Notes under the pieces: model-generated
The model's input: the letters and a program-made list of their open reading frames with translations, nothing else
What the model was told of the DNA's origin: nothing
Database searches by the model: none
Translations under genes and position numbers: made by a program
DNA from: JAHWKV01 sp040905365
Lineage (GTDB): Bacteria > Actinomycetota > CADDZG01 > JAHWKV01
DNA length: 64,000 nucleotides
Assembly: GCA_040905365.1 (NCBI GenBank)
Contig: JBBDRQ010000034.1
Span: 1-64,000 of the forward strand
Reading direction: 5' to 3'
Shown here: piece after piece, positions 1 through 9,062 of the stretch
Position numbering within the stretch: the first letter of the stretch is position 1
How the letters are laid out: every line of letters starts with the position of its first letter

Positions 1-1
1 G

Positions 2-87
2 TGTCGGAGAGGGGATTTGAACCCCTATGAGCATTACGCTCACTAGGCCCTCAACCTAGCGCGTCTACCTAGTTCCGCCACTCCGAC
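2..87 (-). tRNA. tRNA-Leu (anticodon GAG)
   Basis: Read on the minus strand this folds as a class II tRNA. A 7-bp acceptor stem, GTCGGAG/CTCCGAC, closes with discriminator base A. The T-arm contains GGTTCAAATCC, and a long variable arm is present as expected for leucine. The anticodon stem CTAGG/CCTAG encloses the loop TTGAGGG, which gives anticodon GAG for CUC/CUU codons. The CCA end is not encoded in full, since only one C can be seen before the window edge. Nothing is seen between it and the next gene. Confidence 0.95.
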
Positions 88-130
88 TTGTTGGTGGACC
101 TCCCGCGATTATAGCGACGGCCCCGGTTCC

Positions 131-1759
131 TTACTGCAGGTACTTGAGCTCCCTTAAAATCGGATCGCCGAATACGTTTGTCCGTGTTTTGCCGGCGAAG
201 GCTAGCTTCGGCCCGAAGGCAACGTGGTCGGTGCCAAACCAAACGGGTATCGCCGGAACATCCTCGCACAGCACCTTCGCAGCTTGCGAGTAAATTTCCG
301 AACGTTCGACGGGGCCTACTGTGGACGCGGCCTCGGCCAGCAGAGCGTCGAACCGGTCGTTGGAGTACCCGGTGAAGTTGTCCGGGCTGTCGGAGGCAAA
401 CAGAGGTCGCAATAAAGCCTCCGGCGACGGATATATCACCTCCCAGGAGAGCCGAAACGGCCCGTCTGCTCCCGGGTCTTTAAGCAGTTCTATATACGAC
501 TCCCAGTCCGTCGACCGCAGTTGGGTCTCGACTCCCAGTGCCGCCTGCCACTGGTCGGCCACGGCCCGCATCCAGTGCTCGTGGCCTCCCGAGTCATTTA
601 GGTGGAGGGTCAAGGTCGAAGGCGGAGCCGCGGCCTCTTCGGCGGCTGCTCGTGCCGCATCCGTTTGAGGCTTGGGAGGGAAAGCCTCGCCGCAAGCGCT
701 AAGAGCGGCGGCGGGGCCGGCGCTTTTGGGAAGAAAACCTTCTGCTATTCCCCTGGTTCGGCCCAGCATGTCCATAACTATGGCGGAGCGGTCCATGCTC
801 AATGCCAGGGCGCGGCGAAACGGTGTGCTGTCGAATCCGGCCTGGGTAACCGGGAGACCTACGTAGGTCAGGTGGCCGCTGTCGCTGCTGCTTATGCTCG
901 CACGGCTTTCCCGCGCCTGAGCAAGCTTGGCGGCCGGGATCGCCGCGACGTCCACCTTCCCGGATTCGAACATCTCGTAGGCCTTTTGCTCGTCGAACGC
1001 TATTCGCCACCTGATCGTAGCGGCGTATCCCCGCCCGTCCTCTTGCAGGGCCGGTTGCGCACCTTCGTAGTCGTCAAAGCGCACCATGCCTATCTGCTCC
1101 TCGCTGCCGGTGGTTCCGTCGATCTTGTAAGGCCCCGCACACACCGGCCTGACGTCGAAATCACGTTCGGGGTCGTTCACTGCGGCGGTCGACACAGCGG
1201 CACCTACCGACGGGTTGGCCATCACTTCCGGAAAGGGTGCAAACGGCTCGCTGAGCTCCACCACCAGGGTGTGCGGATCTGGGGCGGTGACGCCGGCCAG
1301 GAAGGGGACCTGCTGAGTGCGGACCTCGGAGTAACCCACCACGTTGGTCAGCAGGTGGTAAAAGGGAGATTGGGTTTCCGGCCGCACCAAGCGCGAAAGC
1401 GAGGCTACGTAGTCGGTGGCTTCCAGTACCTCGCCGTCGTGGAATTTGATCCCCTCGCGCAGATTGAAGGTAACCCGGCGCGCATCCTGCGACACCGCCC
1501 AAGCTTCGGCAATCCCCGGTAGCAACTCACCCGTCGAAGGATCGAAACTCACCAGTGGGTCACAGATCTGGTTGAGGATCCACCTGGCCGACTCGGTATC
1601 GACCCGGGCGGGATCCAGGGATCCGGGCGCCGCGACGCCCACTGTGAGATCGAAATTACTCACCGGCTTAGCGTTGTCCCCTTCCGGATCAGGGGTGGCA
1701 CACGCCACCCCGACCGCCAGCACGCTGCATATCAAGATTGCCAGCCGGATCGGCTTCAT
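131..1759 (-). CDS. ABC transporter substrate-binding lipoprotein, family 5 (peptide/opine/nickel type)
   Basis: A 542-aa exported binding protein. It has a short basic n-region, a hydrophobic stretch and a lipobox ending at Cys20 (VGVAC), so it should be a membrane-anchored lipoprotein. The mature part has the SBP_bac_5 pattern: an opening segment with GSLDPARVDTESARWILNQI, then an FNLREGIKFHDGE block near residues 115-130, typical of oligopeptide or dipeptide binding proteins. The start ATG overlaps the stop of the upstream paralogue by 4 nt, so the two are probably translationally coupled. No permease or ATPase genes lie beside the pair, so the substrate is unknown and the proteins may serve a transporter elsewhere. 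The family call is secure; the ligand is not. Confidence 0.88.
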   Translation of the reverse strand: MKPIRLAILICSVLAVGVACATPDPEGDNAKPVSNFDLTVGVAAPGSLDPARVDTESARWILNQICDPLVSFDPSTGELLPGIAEAWAVSQDARRVTFNLREGIKFHDGEVLEATDYVASLSRLVRPETQSPFYHLLTNVVGYSEVRTQQVPFLAGVTAPDPHTLVVELSEPFAPFPEVMANPSVGAAVSTAAVNDPERDFDVRPVCAGPYKIDGTTGSEEQIGMVRFDDYEGAQPALQEDGRGYAATIRWRIAFDEQKAYEMFESGKVDVAAIPAAKLAQARESRASISSSDSGHLTYVGLPVTQAGFDSTPFRRALALSMDRSAIVMDMLGRTRGIAEGFLPKSAGPAAALSACGEAFPPKPQTDAARAAAEEAAAPPSTLTLHLNDSGGHEHWMRAVADQWQAALGVETQLRSTDWESYIELLKDPGADGPFRLSWEVIYPSPEALLRPLFASDSPDNFTGYSNDRFDALLAEAASTVGPVERSEIYSQAAKVLCEDVPAIPVWFGTDHVAFGPKLAFAGKTRTNVFGDPILRELKYLQ

Positions 1760-3381
1760 GCGCCGCCTGCCCGCGCGTGGCGGAGCAGCGGGAAGCCCAG
1801 GGAGCCCAGTACGCGGTTTCCCTCAAAGCTCACCGCCGAAGTGTCGACAGCCCAATGGTCGGCGGCCCGCCAAAGCGGAATACCGGGCATCACGTCACAC
1901 AATCTACTTTCGGCCTCCAGGTATAGGCGGGTCACCTGCTCGGGTGAGGAGGAGCGTTCGGCGGCATGAATGCTATCGTCGAACGCCGGATCGGCAAAAC
2001 CCAGGACATTGCCTTTTCCCCCAGTGCGGAAGGGGTCGCCCAGCAACTGGGCCGGCAGCGGAAGCTCCACGCTCGTGGAGAGCAGCCATACGGAAGGATC
2101 CTCGGGGTTGTAGGCCTCCTCAACGCTTTGCCCTCGTACCGCAACCGGCTTCAGATCGAGACCCAGAGCCTGTTTGACCTGAGTCTGCACAGCCTCCGCC
2201 ACCAAGCGATCGCGGCCCGCCTCCGAGTGATAGAGGGGAATCTGAGGCGATTCGGGGTCCACCGACCCGGCCGCAAGCTGCTGCTGCGCCTGTTGTGGGT
2301 CCGCTATTCGGCTCAAATACTGAGCGCAAGGTTCCGGCGGACCCACACCGTAATCAGGATCTAGCCACCGCTCGGCGGGGGCGCGTCCATCGCCGTAGAC
2401 GGCCTCGATAATCGCCAAGCGGTCGATGCTCAAAGAAATCGCCCGGCGTACGCGAGGGTCGGCCGTCGGACCGTCGACCGGAGCGAAGCCCAGGTACGTG
2501 ACATTGGGCGTGGATCTGCTGTGCATCCCGCCCTCGGCCTGTGCTTCTGCGAGCCGGCTGTCGGGCACCGGGGCTATGTCGACCTCATCGGACACATACC
2601 CTTGGTATGCATCCTCGGCACTGTCGTAGGCCCTAACCAAGATCACCTCTGCCAAGCCCTGGCCGTCGTTGAGGTAGGCCTCGTTGTGGCTGCTGTACTC
2701 GGGCACCTTCCCGAGCCTAAAGTCCTGCTCGCCGGATCCGGTTTCTATCCGGTACGGTCCGGCGCATACCGGCAGGTCCACTCCTCCGGGATTCTGCGCC
2801 ACCGACTCAAGTGAAACGGGCGTAAGCGCCGGGTGCGACAGCACCGTCGGGAATTCCGACGCGGGCACGGAGAGCCGGACCTCTAAGTTCGTGTCGTCGA
2901 TGATCCTCACACCTGAAAGCGAGGTGGCCTCACCGGAGGTCACCTCTTCAAAACCCTCAATCTTGGAAACCAGGCCGGCCCAGGGGCTGTCCGTAGCCGG
3001 GCGGGCTACTCGGGAAAGGGCTTCCCTGACCGCACCCGCGGTAACCGGGGTGCCATCCTGAAACTCGAGGTTCTCACCTAGCTGCACCTCGAGTACCCGC
3101 GCGACGGAACTCAGCGACCAATGTTGGGCAAGCGCGGGCCGGAGGGCATCGGTGCCCGGTTCCAGACCGACCAGTCCATCACAGGCGGTGCGCAATATCG
3201 ACAGGGCCGGCAAGCCGGTTGCCCGGGGCGGATCCAAGGTGCCGACCTGCGCCAGTCCGAGCGTGACTGATCCTCCGAAGGTGCTGCCACCTTCCGGTCC
3301 GGAAGGGCCCCTGCCGCACCCGCCTAACAGGACCAGGGCCGAGGTCAGAGATGCCGCAAGGCGCAGCCGTGTGCTTTGCAC
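1756..3381 (-). CDS. ABC transporter substrate-binding lipoprotein, family 5 (paralogue of the next gene)
   Basis: A 541-aa lipoprotein with a GTG start and a lipobox at Cys22 (LLGGC). It shares length and architecture with the 131-1759 gene, including a VGTLDPPRATGLPALSILRT opening and a VQLGENLEFQDGTPVTAGAV block, so the two look like an old tandem duplication that has diverged. It lies 17 nt after secG and may be cotranscribed with the gap-pgk-tpiA-secG unit. A small hairpin, AGGGC-ttc-GCCCT, sits in that gap. As with its paralogue there is no adjacent permease. It probably captures a peptide-like or other small ligand outside the cell. Confidence 0.87.
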   Translation of the reverse strand: MQSTRLRLAASLTSALVLLGGCGRGPSGPEGGSTFGGSVTLGLAQVGTLDPPRATGLPALSILRTACDGLVGLEPGTDALRPALAQHWSLSSVARVLEVQLGENLEFQDGTPVTAGAVREALSRVARPATDSPWAGLVSKIEGFEEVTSGEATSLSGVRIIDDTNLEVRLSVPASEFPTVLSHPALTPVSLESVAQNPGGVDLPVCAGPYRIETGSGEQDFRLGKVPEYSSHNEAYLNDGQGLAEVILVRAYDSAEDAYQGYVSDEVDIAPVPDSRLAEAQAEGGMHSRSTPNVTYLGFAPVDGPTADPRVRRAISLSIDRLAIIEAVYGDGRAPAERWLDPDYGVGPPEPCAQYLSRIADPQQAQQQLAAGSVDPESPQIPLYHSEAGRDRLVAEAVQTQVKQALGLDLKPVAVRGQSVEEAYNPEDPSVWLLSTSVELPLPAQLLGDPFRTGGKGNVLGFADPAFDDSIHAAERSSSPEQVTRLYLEAESRLCDVMPGIPLWRAADHWAVDTSAVSFEGNRVLGSLGFPLLRHARAGGA

Positions 3382-3398
3382 TGATTAGGGCGAAGCCC

Positions 3399-3632
3399 TC
3401 AATCCATAATGAAAATGAGAGAGAAGGTCGTAAACGTGAACAACAAGGCCGTGGCGATCGTCAGGCGGTCGAGGTTCTTCTCCATGACGGTGGAGCCGCT
3501 GAGGCTGCCGCCTGCGCCGCTGCCGCCGAACATCTCCGACAGTCCGCCTCCCCTGCCCGCGTGGAGCAAAATGAACACGATAAGCAGCGAGGACGCGATG
3601 ATATGGAGGCCTACAACTACGTTGAGAAGCAT
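3399..3632 (-). CDS. secG: preprotein translocase subunit SecG
   Basis: A 77-aa membrane protein with two hydrophobic helices, roughly residues 2-22 and 55-75. They flank the glycine-rich cytoplasmic loop HAGRGGGLSEMFGGSG, which is diagnostic of SecG. SecG is the auxiliary subunit of the SecYEG channel that assists export. It follows tpiA by 131 nt, the normal actinobacterial order gap-pgk-tpiA-secG. Upstream of the ATG the sequence AGGTTAGGTTAGG can serve as ribosome binding site and also resembles half of an iron-regulator box (listed separately). The length matches the family. Confidence 0.95.
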   Translation of the reverse strand: MLLNVVVGLHIIASSLLIVFILLHAGRGGGLSEMFGGSGAGGSLSGSTVMEKNLDRLTIATALLFTFTTFSLIFIMD

Positions 3633-3637
3633 GTTTG

Positions 3638-3656
3638 TTCGCCTAACCTAACCTTA
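3638..3656 (-). promoter_or_regulatory. possible DtxR/IdeR-type iron box upstream of secG
   Basis: The minus-strand 19-mer TAAGGTTAGGTTAGGCGAA matches 15 of 19 positions of the DtxR/IdeR consensus TWAGGTTAGSCTAACCTWA. The left half-site is perfect and the right half is poor. It sits 5-24 nt upstream of the secG ATG and doubles as a purine-rich ribosome binding site, so the resemblance may be accidental. A DtxR-family regulator is encoded at 27255-27959. Confidence 0.2.
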
Positions 3657-3763
3657 GTTATCTTTGCGGTTCACTGCTTGGTACCTGCCCATTGATACGG
3701 GTGATACCGGCGCGCGAATCGGGCCACACGGCGCTCCGAGAAACCTACCGGAGGCCGAGTCTA

Positions 3764-4525
3764 TCACTCGTACTCGACTATCCTGGCGAATTGCACCGGA
3801 TCGAGACTGGCTCCCCCAACCAGGGCGCCGTCGATATCCTCCTGGGCCATTAGGTCGTCGACGTTCCCAGCGTTGACGCTGCCGCCGTACTGGATCCGAA
3901 CCGCATCGGCTGCCCCAGGATAGACCTCGCGGACGTAGTCACGGATCTTGGAGATGGTCTGCTGGGCGTTGTCCGGTGTAGCGGTCCTTCCCGTACCGAT
4001 CGCCCATATGGGCTCGTAGGCGATCACCATCCGGCCGACACGCTCATCGTCGAGATCCTTGAGGCCCTCCAAGATCTGTGAGCCCACCTTGTCGTTGGTG
4101 AACCCGGCTTCCCTCTCGGTCAGGGTCTCTCCAATACACATGATCGGCGTCAGGTTGTTCGCCAGGGCCGTCTTTACTTTCTTGTTCACCGCGTCGTCGT
4201 TCTCATAAAAGTGCTCCCTGCGCTCCGAGTGGCCGAGGATCACGTATTTGACGTTCATCTTGGTCAACATCTGGTGCGACACCTCCCCGGTAAAGGCGCC
4301 GGTGTCCTCCCAATACATGTTCTGAGCGCCCACAGTCATGGGCAGCTCGTCAGCATCGACTACGGTTTGTACCGACCGGATCGCGGTAAACGGCGGACAG
4401 ATGACCACGTCGGAGCGGTCGTAAGCTTTGGGATGTAAGCGGTTGCGCAGCTCCTCGATGTAATGGATAGCTTCCAAGTGGGTCTTGTTCATCTTCCAGT
4501 TGGCGGCCATGATGGGCCTTCTCAT
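3764..4525 (-). CDS. tpiA: triosephosphate isomerase
   Basis: Interconverts dihydroxyacetone phosphate and glyceraldehyde-3-phosphate in glycolysis. The 253-aa protein has the complete TIM active site: Lys11 in AANWKMNK, His99 in ILGHSERR and the catalytic Glu171 in AYEPIWAIGTGRT. The phosphate-binding loop YGGSVNAGN and the C-terminal GALVGGASL follow. Its ATG overlaps the pgk stop codon by 4 nt (ATGA), giving a coupled gap-pgk-tpiA operon. Length is normal for the family. Confidence 0.98.
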   Translation of the reverse strand: MRRPIMAANWKMNKTHLEAIHYIEELRNRLHPKAYDRSDVVICPPFTAIRSVQTVVDADELPMTVGAQNMYWEDTGAFTGEVSHQMLTKMNVKYVILGHSERREHFYENDDAVNKKVKTALANNLTPIMCIGETLTEREAGFTNDKVGSQILEGLKDLDDERVGRMVIAYEPIWAIGTGRTATPDNAQQTISKIRDYVREVYPGAADAVRIQYGGSVNAGNVDDLMAQEDIDGALVGGASLDPVQFARIVEYE

Positions 4526-5702
4526 TCTCCGCCCCCTTTGTTGAGCGCCTCCAGGCCCGGCAACGGGCGGCCTTCCAAGAACTCCAGCGACGCTCCCCCT
4601 CCGGTCGATAGGTGGTTGACGTTGCCTTCCAGACCGAACATCGCCAGGGCCGCTGCGGAGTCACCTCCGCCGACCACCGTGAAGGCCTCGGCGTCGGCCA
4701 CCAGCTTGGCGACCTCCTTGGTGCCCGACGCGAAGCTCTCCCACTCGAACACCCCCATAGGGCCGTTCCAAAGCACCGTCTTCGCCACACGGATCCATTC
4801 GGAGAAGCTGTACACGGTGTTGGGTCCGATGTCCAAAGCCATCGTGTCGGGCGGAATTTGGTCCACGTCGACCGTGGTGGCCCGGGCGTTCTCGTCGAAA
4901 TCGGTGGCGACGACCACGTCGTTGGGCAGGCCGATTTGAACCCCTACCTCCTTCGCCTCGACCAGGATCTGCTTGACCTCGTCCAGCCGATCGGCCTCGA
5001 TGCGGGACTTGCCGATGTCGTGCCCCTGGGCCGCAAGGAACGTGTTGGCCATGGCTCCCCCGATCAGGATGTTGTCGGCTCTGCCCAGCAGGTTTTTAAC
5101 TATGCCCAACTTGTCGGATACCTTGGAGCCGCCGAGGATCACGACGAACGGCTGTTCCGGGTTGCCCAGCAGCTTGGACAGCACATCGACCTCTTTGTGC
5201 AGCAGCGCGCCCGCCGCGCTGGGCAGCAGCTCGGGCACCCCGGCCACCGAAGCGTGCGCCCGATGCACCGCACCGAAGGCATCGCAGACGTAGGCGTCGG
5301 CGAGTGCGGCCAGCTCGGCTGAGAATGCCGGGTCGTTGGCCTCCTCCCGAGGGTCGTAGCGCAGGTTTTGCAGCAGCGCCACGTCTCCCGGCTGCATACC
5401 CTCCAAATCTTCGGGCGGGCCGTTGGCCGCCTCGGTCAGGCGCACTGGCTTCTGTAGTAGATCGGCCAGGGCACGGGCTACCGGCTCCAAGGAGTACTTG
5501 GGGTCCGTCTGGCCCCCGGGTCTGCCCAGGTGCGAACAGCAGATAACCGTGGCGCCCCGGTCCAGCAGGTGGGTAATGGTGGGCAAGGCTGCCCGGATGC
5601 GCATGTCATCGGTAACCTTGCCGTCTTTGAGCGGAACATTGAAATCGACTCTGACCAGGACCCGCTTGCCGTTTACATCAAGCGAGTCGATTGCCGGCAG
5701 CT

Positions 5703-5706
<4 letters not shown>
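4522..5706 (-). CDS. pgk: phosphoglycerate kinase
   Basis: Transfers phosphate from 1,3-bisphosphoglycerate to ADP in the cytosol. The 394-aa protein opens with the conserved segment VLVRVDFNVPLKDGKVTDD and carries CSHLGRPGG, FGAVHRAHASV and ILGGSKVSDKLGI. Near the C-terminus come WNGPMGVFE and the nucleotide-loop region VVGGGDSAAA. Typical length. It overlaps gap by 4 nt at its start and tpiA by 4 nt at its end, so the three glycolytic enzymes are almost certainly made from one transcript. Confidence 0.98.
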
Positions 5707-6725
<1,019 letters not shown>

Positions 6726-6939
6726 TCACTACCTCCGTACAGGTCTGAAAAACCCCGTAGCCCTTGCAGCTAGCTACCCAAGCCGCGATCTGCGGTGATA
6801 TCCGGTGTAAGCCCGTCCCTTAAAACCAACGATTTAAGTACGATCGCTAGACGGCTCCCTACAACGCCGGTCGCACGATTATCAACCAAAACCGGGCCCC
6901 GCTGCGAGCCCCAGGCGCCGGTAGCCACAAGACGCTATC

Positions 6940-6976
6940 AAAAAGGGCGCCCCCTGGAGCGGGGGGCGCCCTTTTT
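6940..6976 (-). terminator. Rho-independent terminator of the surface-protein gene
   Basis: A long GC-rich inverted repeat: AAAAAGGGCGCCCCC pairs with GGGGGCGCCCTTTTT around a 6-7 nt loop. It has a T run on each side and could work in both directions. On the minus strand it follows the stop of the 7014-8030 gene by 37 nt, separating that gene from gap. Confidence 0.9.
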
Positions 6977-7013
6977 GTTTGCCGTCAGGAGGCCACAGAC
7001 CCCCTAGCTGCGT

Positions 7014-8030
7014 TTAGCTGTTGTTCGCGAACAGCCCCTTGCGCATTCGGACCGCCGCGAGCATCAACAGCCCGCCAGCCCCAAATATCGCTAAGCCCAG
7101 ACCGGTTCCGTTACCACCGGTGCGGACAAGGTCCCGCTCGTCGTCGTCCAGCGCGTCGGTACAACCCGGATCGGCCGGGAAGTCGATCTTGCCGTCGCCA
7201 TCGTTGTCGATTCCGTCACTGCACTCCGGCAGGTCGATCGGGTCACACGTCGTGTCCGAGACCTCGCTGTGAGCCAAAATGACCTCCGCGACGCTTGGAA
7301 TCGTCAGGCGCAGAGCGTTGACGTCGACTCCGTTGGCGGTCTCGATGACTTCGTTCACTACCAGCGTTGCACCCAACCCGGCGAGCACGGTGTCGCCGAG
7401 GTCGATCACCTGGTTGAGGGTGCCGTCGACCGTGTCGGTCAATGACGTGCCCAGCACGCCCAGACCCGCAACCTGTCCGCCTGCGACCACCGTAGCGCCG
7501 CCGTCTACGCATGCAACCAGAGCCTCGGAGTGGACGAGGTCGGCCGATACCAGTGCGGGGAAGACCTCGCCTTCGCCAAGCCCGATCTCGTCGATAATCG
7601 AAGTTACCGTATCGGCGTCTAGAACCTCGTCGGCCAAGACCGCGACACCCGAGGTCCGGGCATAGGCCTGCACGTTGTACTGGCTGGGCAGCTCAGGGCC
7701 GCCGCTGATCACGTTCAGGTAGTTGCTGCCCAGCTCGGCGCCGATCGTGCTCTCTTGGGTGGTTTGCGCCTTGGCGCCTGCCACGCCGGTGAAGACCGCG
7801 GTGTCCAGGGGCACGGTGACCAGCTCATTGCTGCCGGTGCCGGGCGCGGGACCCGCACTGGCTTCCGGAGTTGGACTGATGACGTCGCTTCCCGCTACCG
7901 AAACGTACGCGCCGTAAGCGTACGCGCTCCCCTGGGTCAGGGGGCTTGCCGACGCCGCTCCCGGTCCCAAAAGGGAAAGCAATAGGACCAGTGGTACCAC
8001 CACGGTACGCCTAAGAATTGTTCTCCGCAC
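7014..8030 (-). CDS. secreted choice-of-anchor-like surface protein with LVRTG sorting signal
   Basis: A 338-aa exported protein beginning at a GTG with a clear ribosome site (AAAGGAGAG). A signal peptide of about 28 residues ends near ASAS. The body, from SAYAYGAYVSVAGSDVISP onward, resembles the actinobacterial choice-of-anchor P family. Residues around 270-295 carry CSDGIDNDGDGKIDFPADPG, an aspartate-rich calcium-binding-like loop. The C-terminus is a cell-wall sorting signal: LVRTG at about 301-305, a hydrophobic helix and a basic tail. A sortase gene lies just upstream on the same strand, so this is its likely substrate. LVRTG departs from LPXTG and from the LAXTG motif of class E enzymes. 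Biological function is unknown. Confidence 0.8.
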   Translation of the reverse strand: MRRTILRRTVVVPLVLLLSLLGPGAASASPLTQGSAYAYGAYVSVAGSDVISPTPEASAGPAPGTGSNELVTVPLDTAVFTGVAGAKAQTTQESTIGAELGSNYLNVISGGPELPSQYNVQAYARTSGVAVLADEVLDADTVTSIIDEIGLGEGEVFPALVSADLVHSEALVACVDGGATVVAGGQVAGLGVLGTSLTDTVDGTLNQVIDLGDTVLAGLGATLVVNEVIETANGVDVNALRLTIPSVAEVILAHSEVSDTTCDPIDLPECSDGIDNDGDGKIDFPADPGCTDALDDDERDLVRTGGNGTGLGLAIFGAGGLLMLAAVRMRKGLFANNS

Positions 8031-8254
8031 TCGTTCTCTCCTTTGTTAGGGACCTTCTTGTTCTCTACTTGGGAATTCCGGTCAAGGCTCTTTGTTGACC
8101 TGACCTAAAGCTGCTCCGTGAGTTGCCGATTCAGGGCAGACCTAGATCCTCAGAGAACCCCCCTCTGTCGGACCGACTCTAGCCCATTTGCCAGGGTCCA
8201 TGCCACAGTTCAAGCGCGATCGATTTGAACCAAGCCTACTTAAATGAAGAAATA

Positions 8255-8899
8255 TTAAGAGTTACCCGGAGTTTCTACCAATTCCAGGCGCGCGATCAGG
8301 CGTTGCCGGTCGCTCCCCTTGGGGTGGCAGGTGGTTAGGGTCAGGCTTGGTTTGGCGGTCGGGTCGATTACCTCGATCTCGTGTGGAGGGACCACCCACG
8401 GGTTGGCGTGGCCGTCGAACGGTTCGACCATCTCGTACACGTACGGGCCGAGCGGGGTGTCGAGCAGCACCTGATCTCCGGGTTCCAGCCGATCCAACTC
8501 GTTGAAGGGTTTGCCGTAGGTGGTGCGGTGCCCGGCTATCCCGACGTTGCCGGGTTCGCCGGGAAGCGACGTATCGCTGTAGCGGGCCGCCCCCGAGCGC
8601 AAAGATTCCTCCGAGGCGCCCTCCACTACCATCGTGTCCACTCCCAGCTTCGGGATCCTAAGCCGCGTGACCGGCGTGCCCTCCGGCACCTCCTTTTGGA
8701 CATAAGCCTCTTTTACCTCCGCGGTGGAAAACTCCGCCGCCAGCGTTTGCTGGGTCCGGTTGGCCTGGAGGTCGGTGTAGTAAGGGTGAGCCAGGACGCC
8801 CGCCCCAACTAGCAGGAGCGTGGCCGCGACGGCGGTGATCAACCGGAGCAGTACGCGCGCTTTCCGGGAAGCGGGATTGGTGGTTTCGTCATCGGACAT
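8255..8899 (-). CDS. sortase (class E-like)
   Basis: A membrane-anchored transpeptidase that would cut a sorting signal and attach surface proteins to the wall. The 214-aa protein starting MSDDETTNP has one N-terminal transmembrane helix (about 20-40). Its catalytic domain shows His124 in GIAGHRTTYG, Cys191 in TLTTCHP and Arg200 or Arg204 in RQRLIARLEL. TLTTC is typical of actinobacterial housekeeping sortases. An in-frame GTG/ATG extension reaches 9112 but would overlap the divergent gene and adds low-complexity sequence, so the ATG at 8899 is preferred. It stands 224 nt upstream of the LVRTG-tailed protein and divergent from a secreted caspase-like gene. Confidence 0.88.
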   Translation of the reverse strand: MSDDETTNPASRKARVLLRLITAVAATLLLVGAGVLAHPYYTDLQANRTQQTLAAEFSTAEVKEAYVQKEVPEGTPVTRLRIPKLGVDTMVVEGASEESLRSGAARYSDTSLPGEPGNVGIAGHRTTYGKPFNELDRLEPGDQVLLDTPLGPYVYEMVEPFDGHANPWVVPPHEIEVIDPTAKPSLTLTTCHPKGSDRQRLIARLELVETPGNS

Positions 8900-8910
8900 G
8901 GCCACTACTT

Positions 8911-8928
8911 TACTAGGGCTACTAGGGC
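8911..8928. repeat. tandem 9-bp repeat in the sortase/caspase divergent promoter region
   Basis: TACTAGGGC occurs twice head to tail, 12-29 bp from the sortase start codon, in the 163-bp divergent intergenic region. It could be an operator or a slippage product. The plus strand further right contains TAATAT (about 9012-9017), a possible -10 for the caspase-like gene. Confidence 0.4.
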
Positions 8929-9062
8929 TCGATCGCGCAAGTAGGGCGCGCGCGAAGTCGCGTCCCGAGGGAGGGGACCGGGCTATTCCGGGGGACCGAA
9001 AAGCCGAGATGCTAATATTCGGGTCCGCAAGGGGGTCGTAAAAAGAGGGGTGCGACAAGACT

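Noticed and set aside
602..1522. A 306-codon plus-strand frame opposite the first binding-protein gene
   Set aside because: An antisense shadow; the minus strand carries a lipobox and family motifs.
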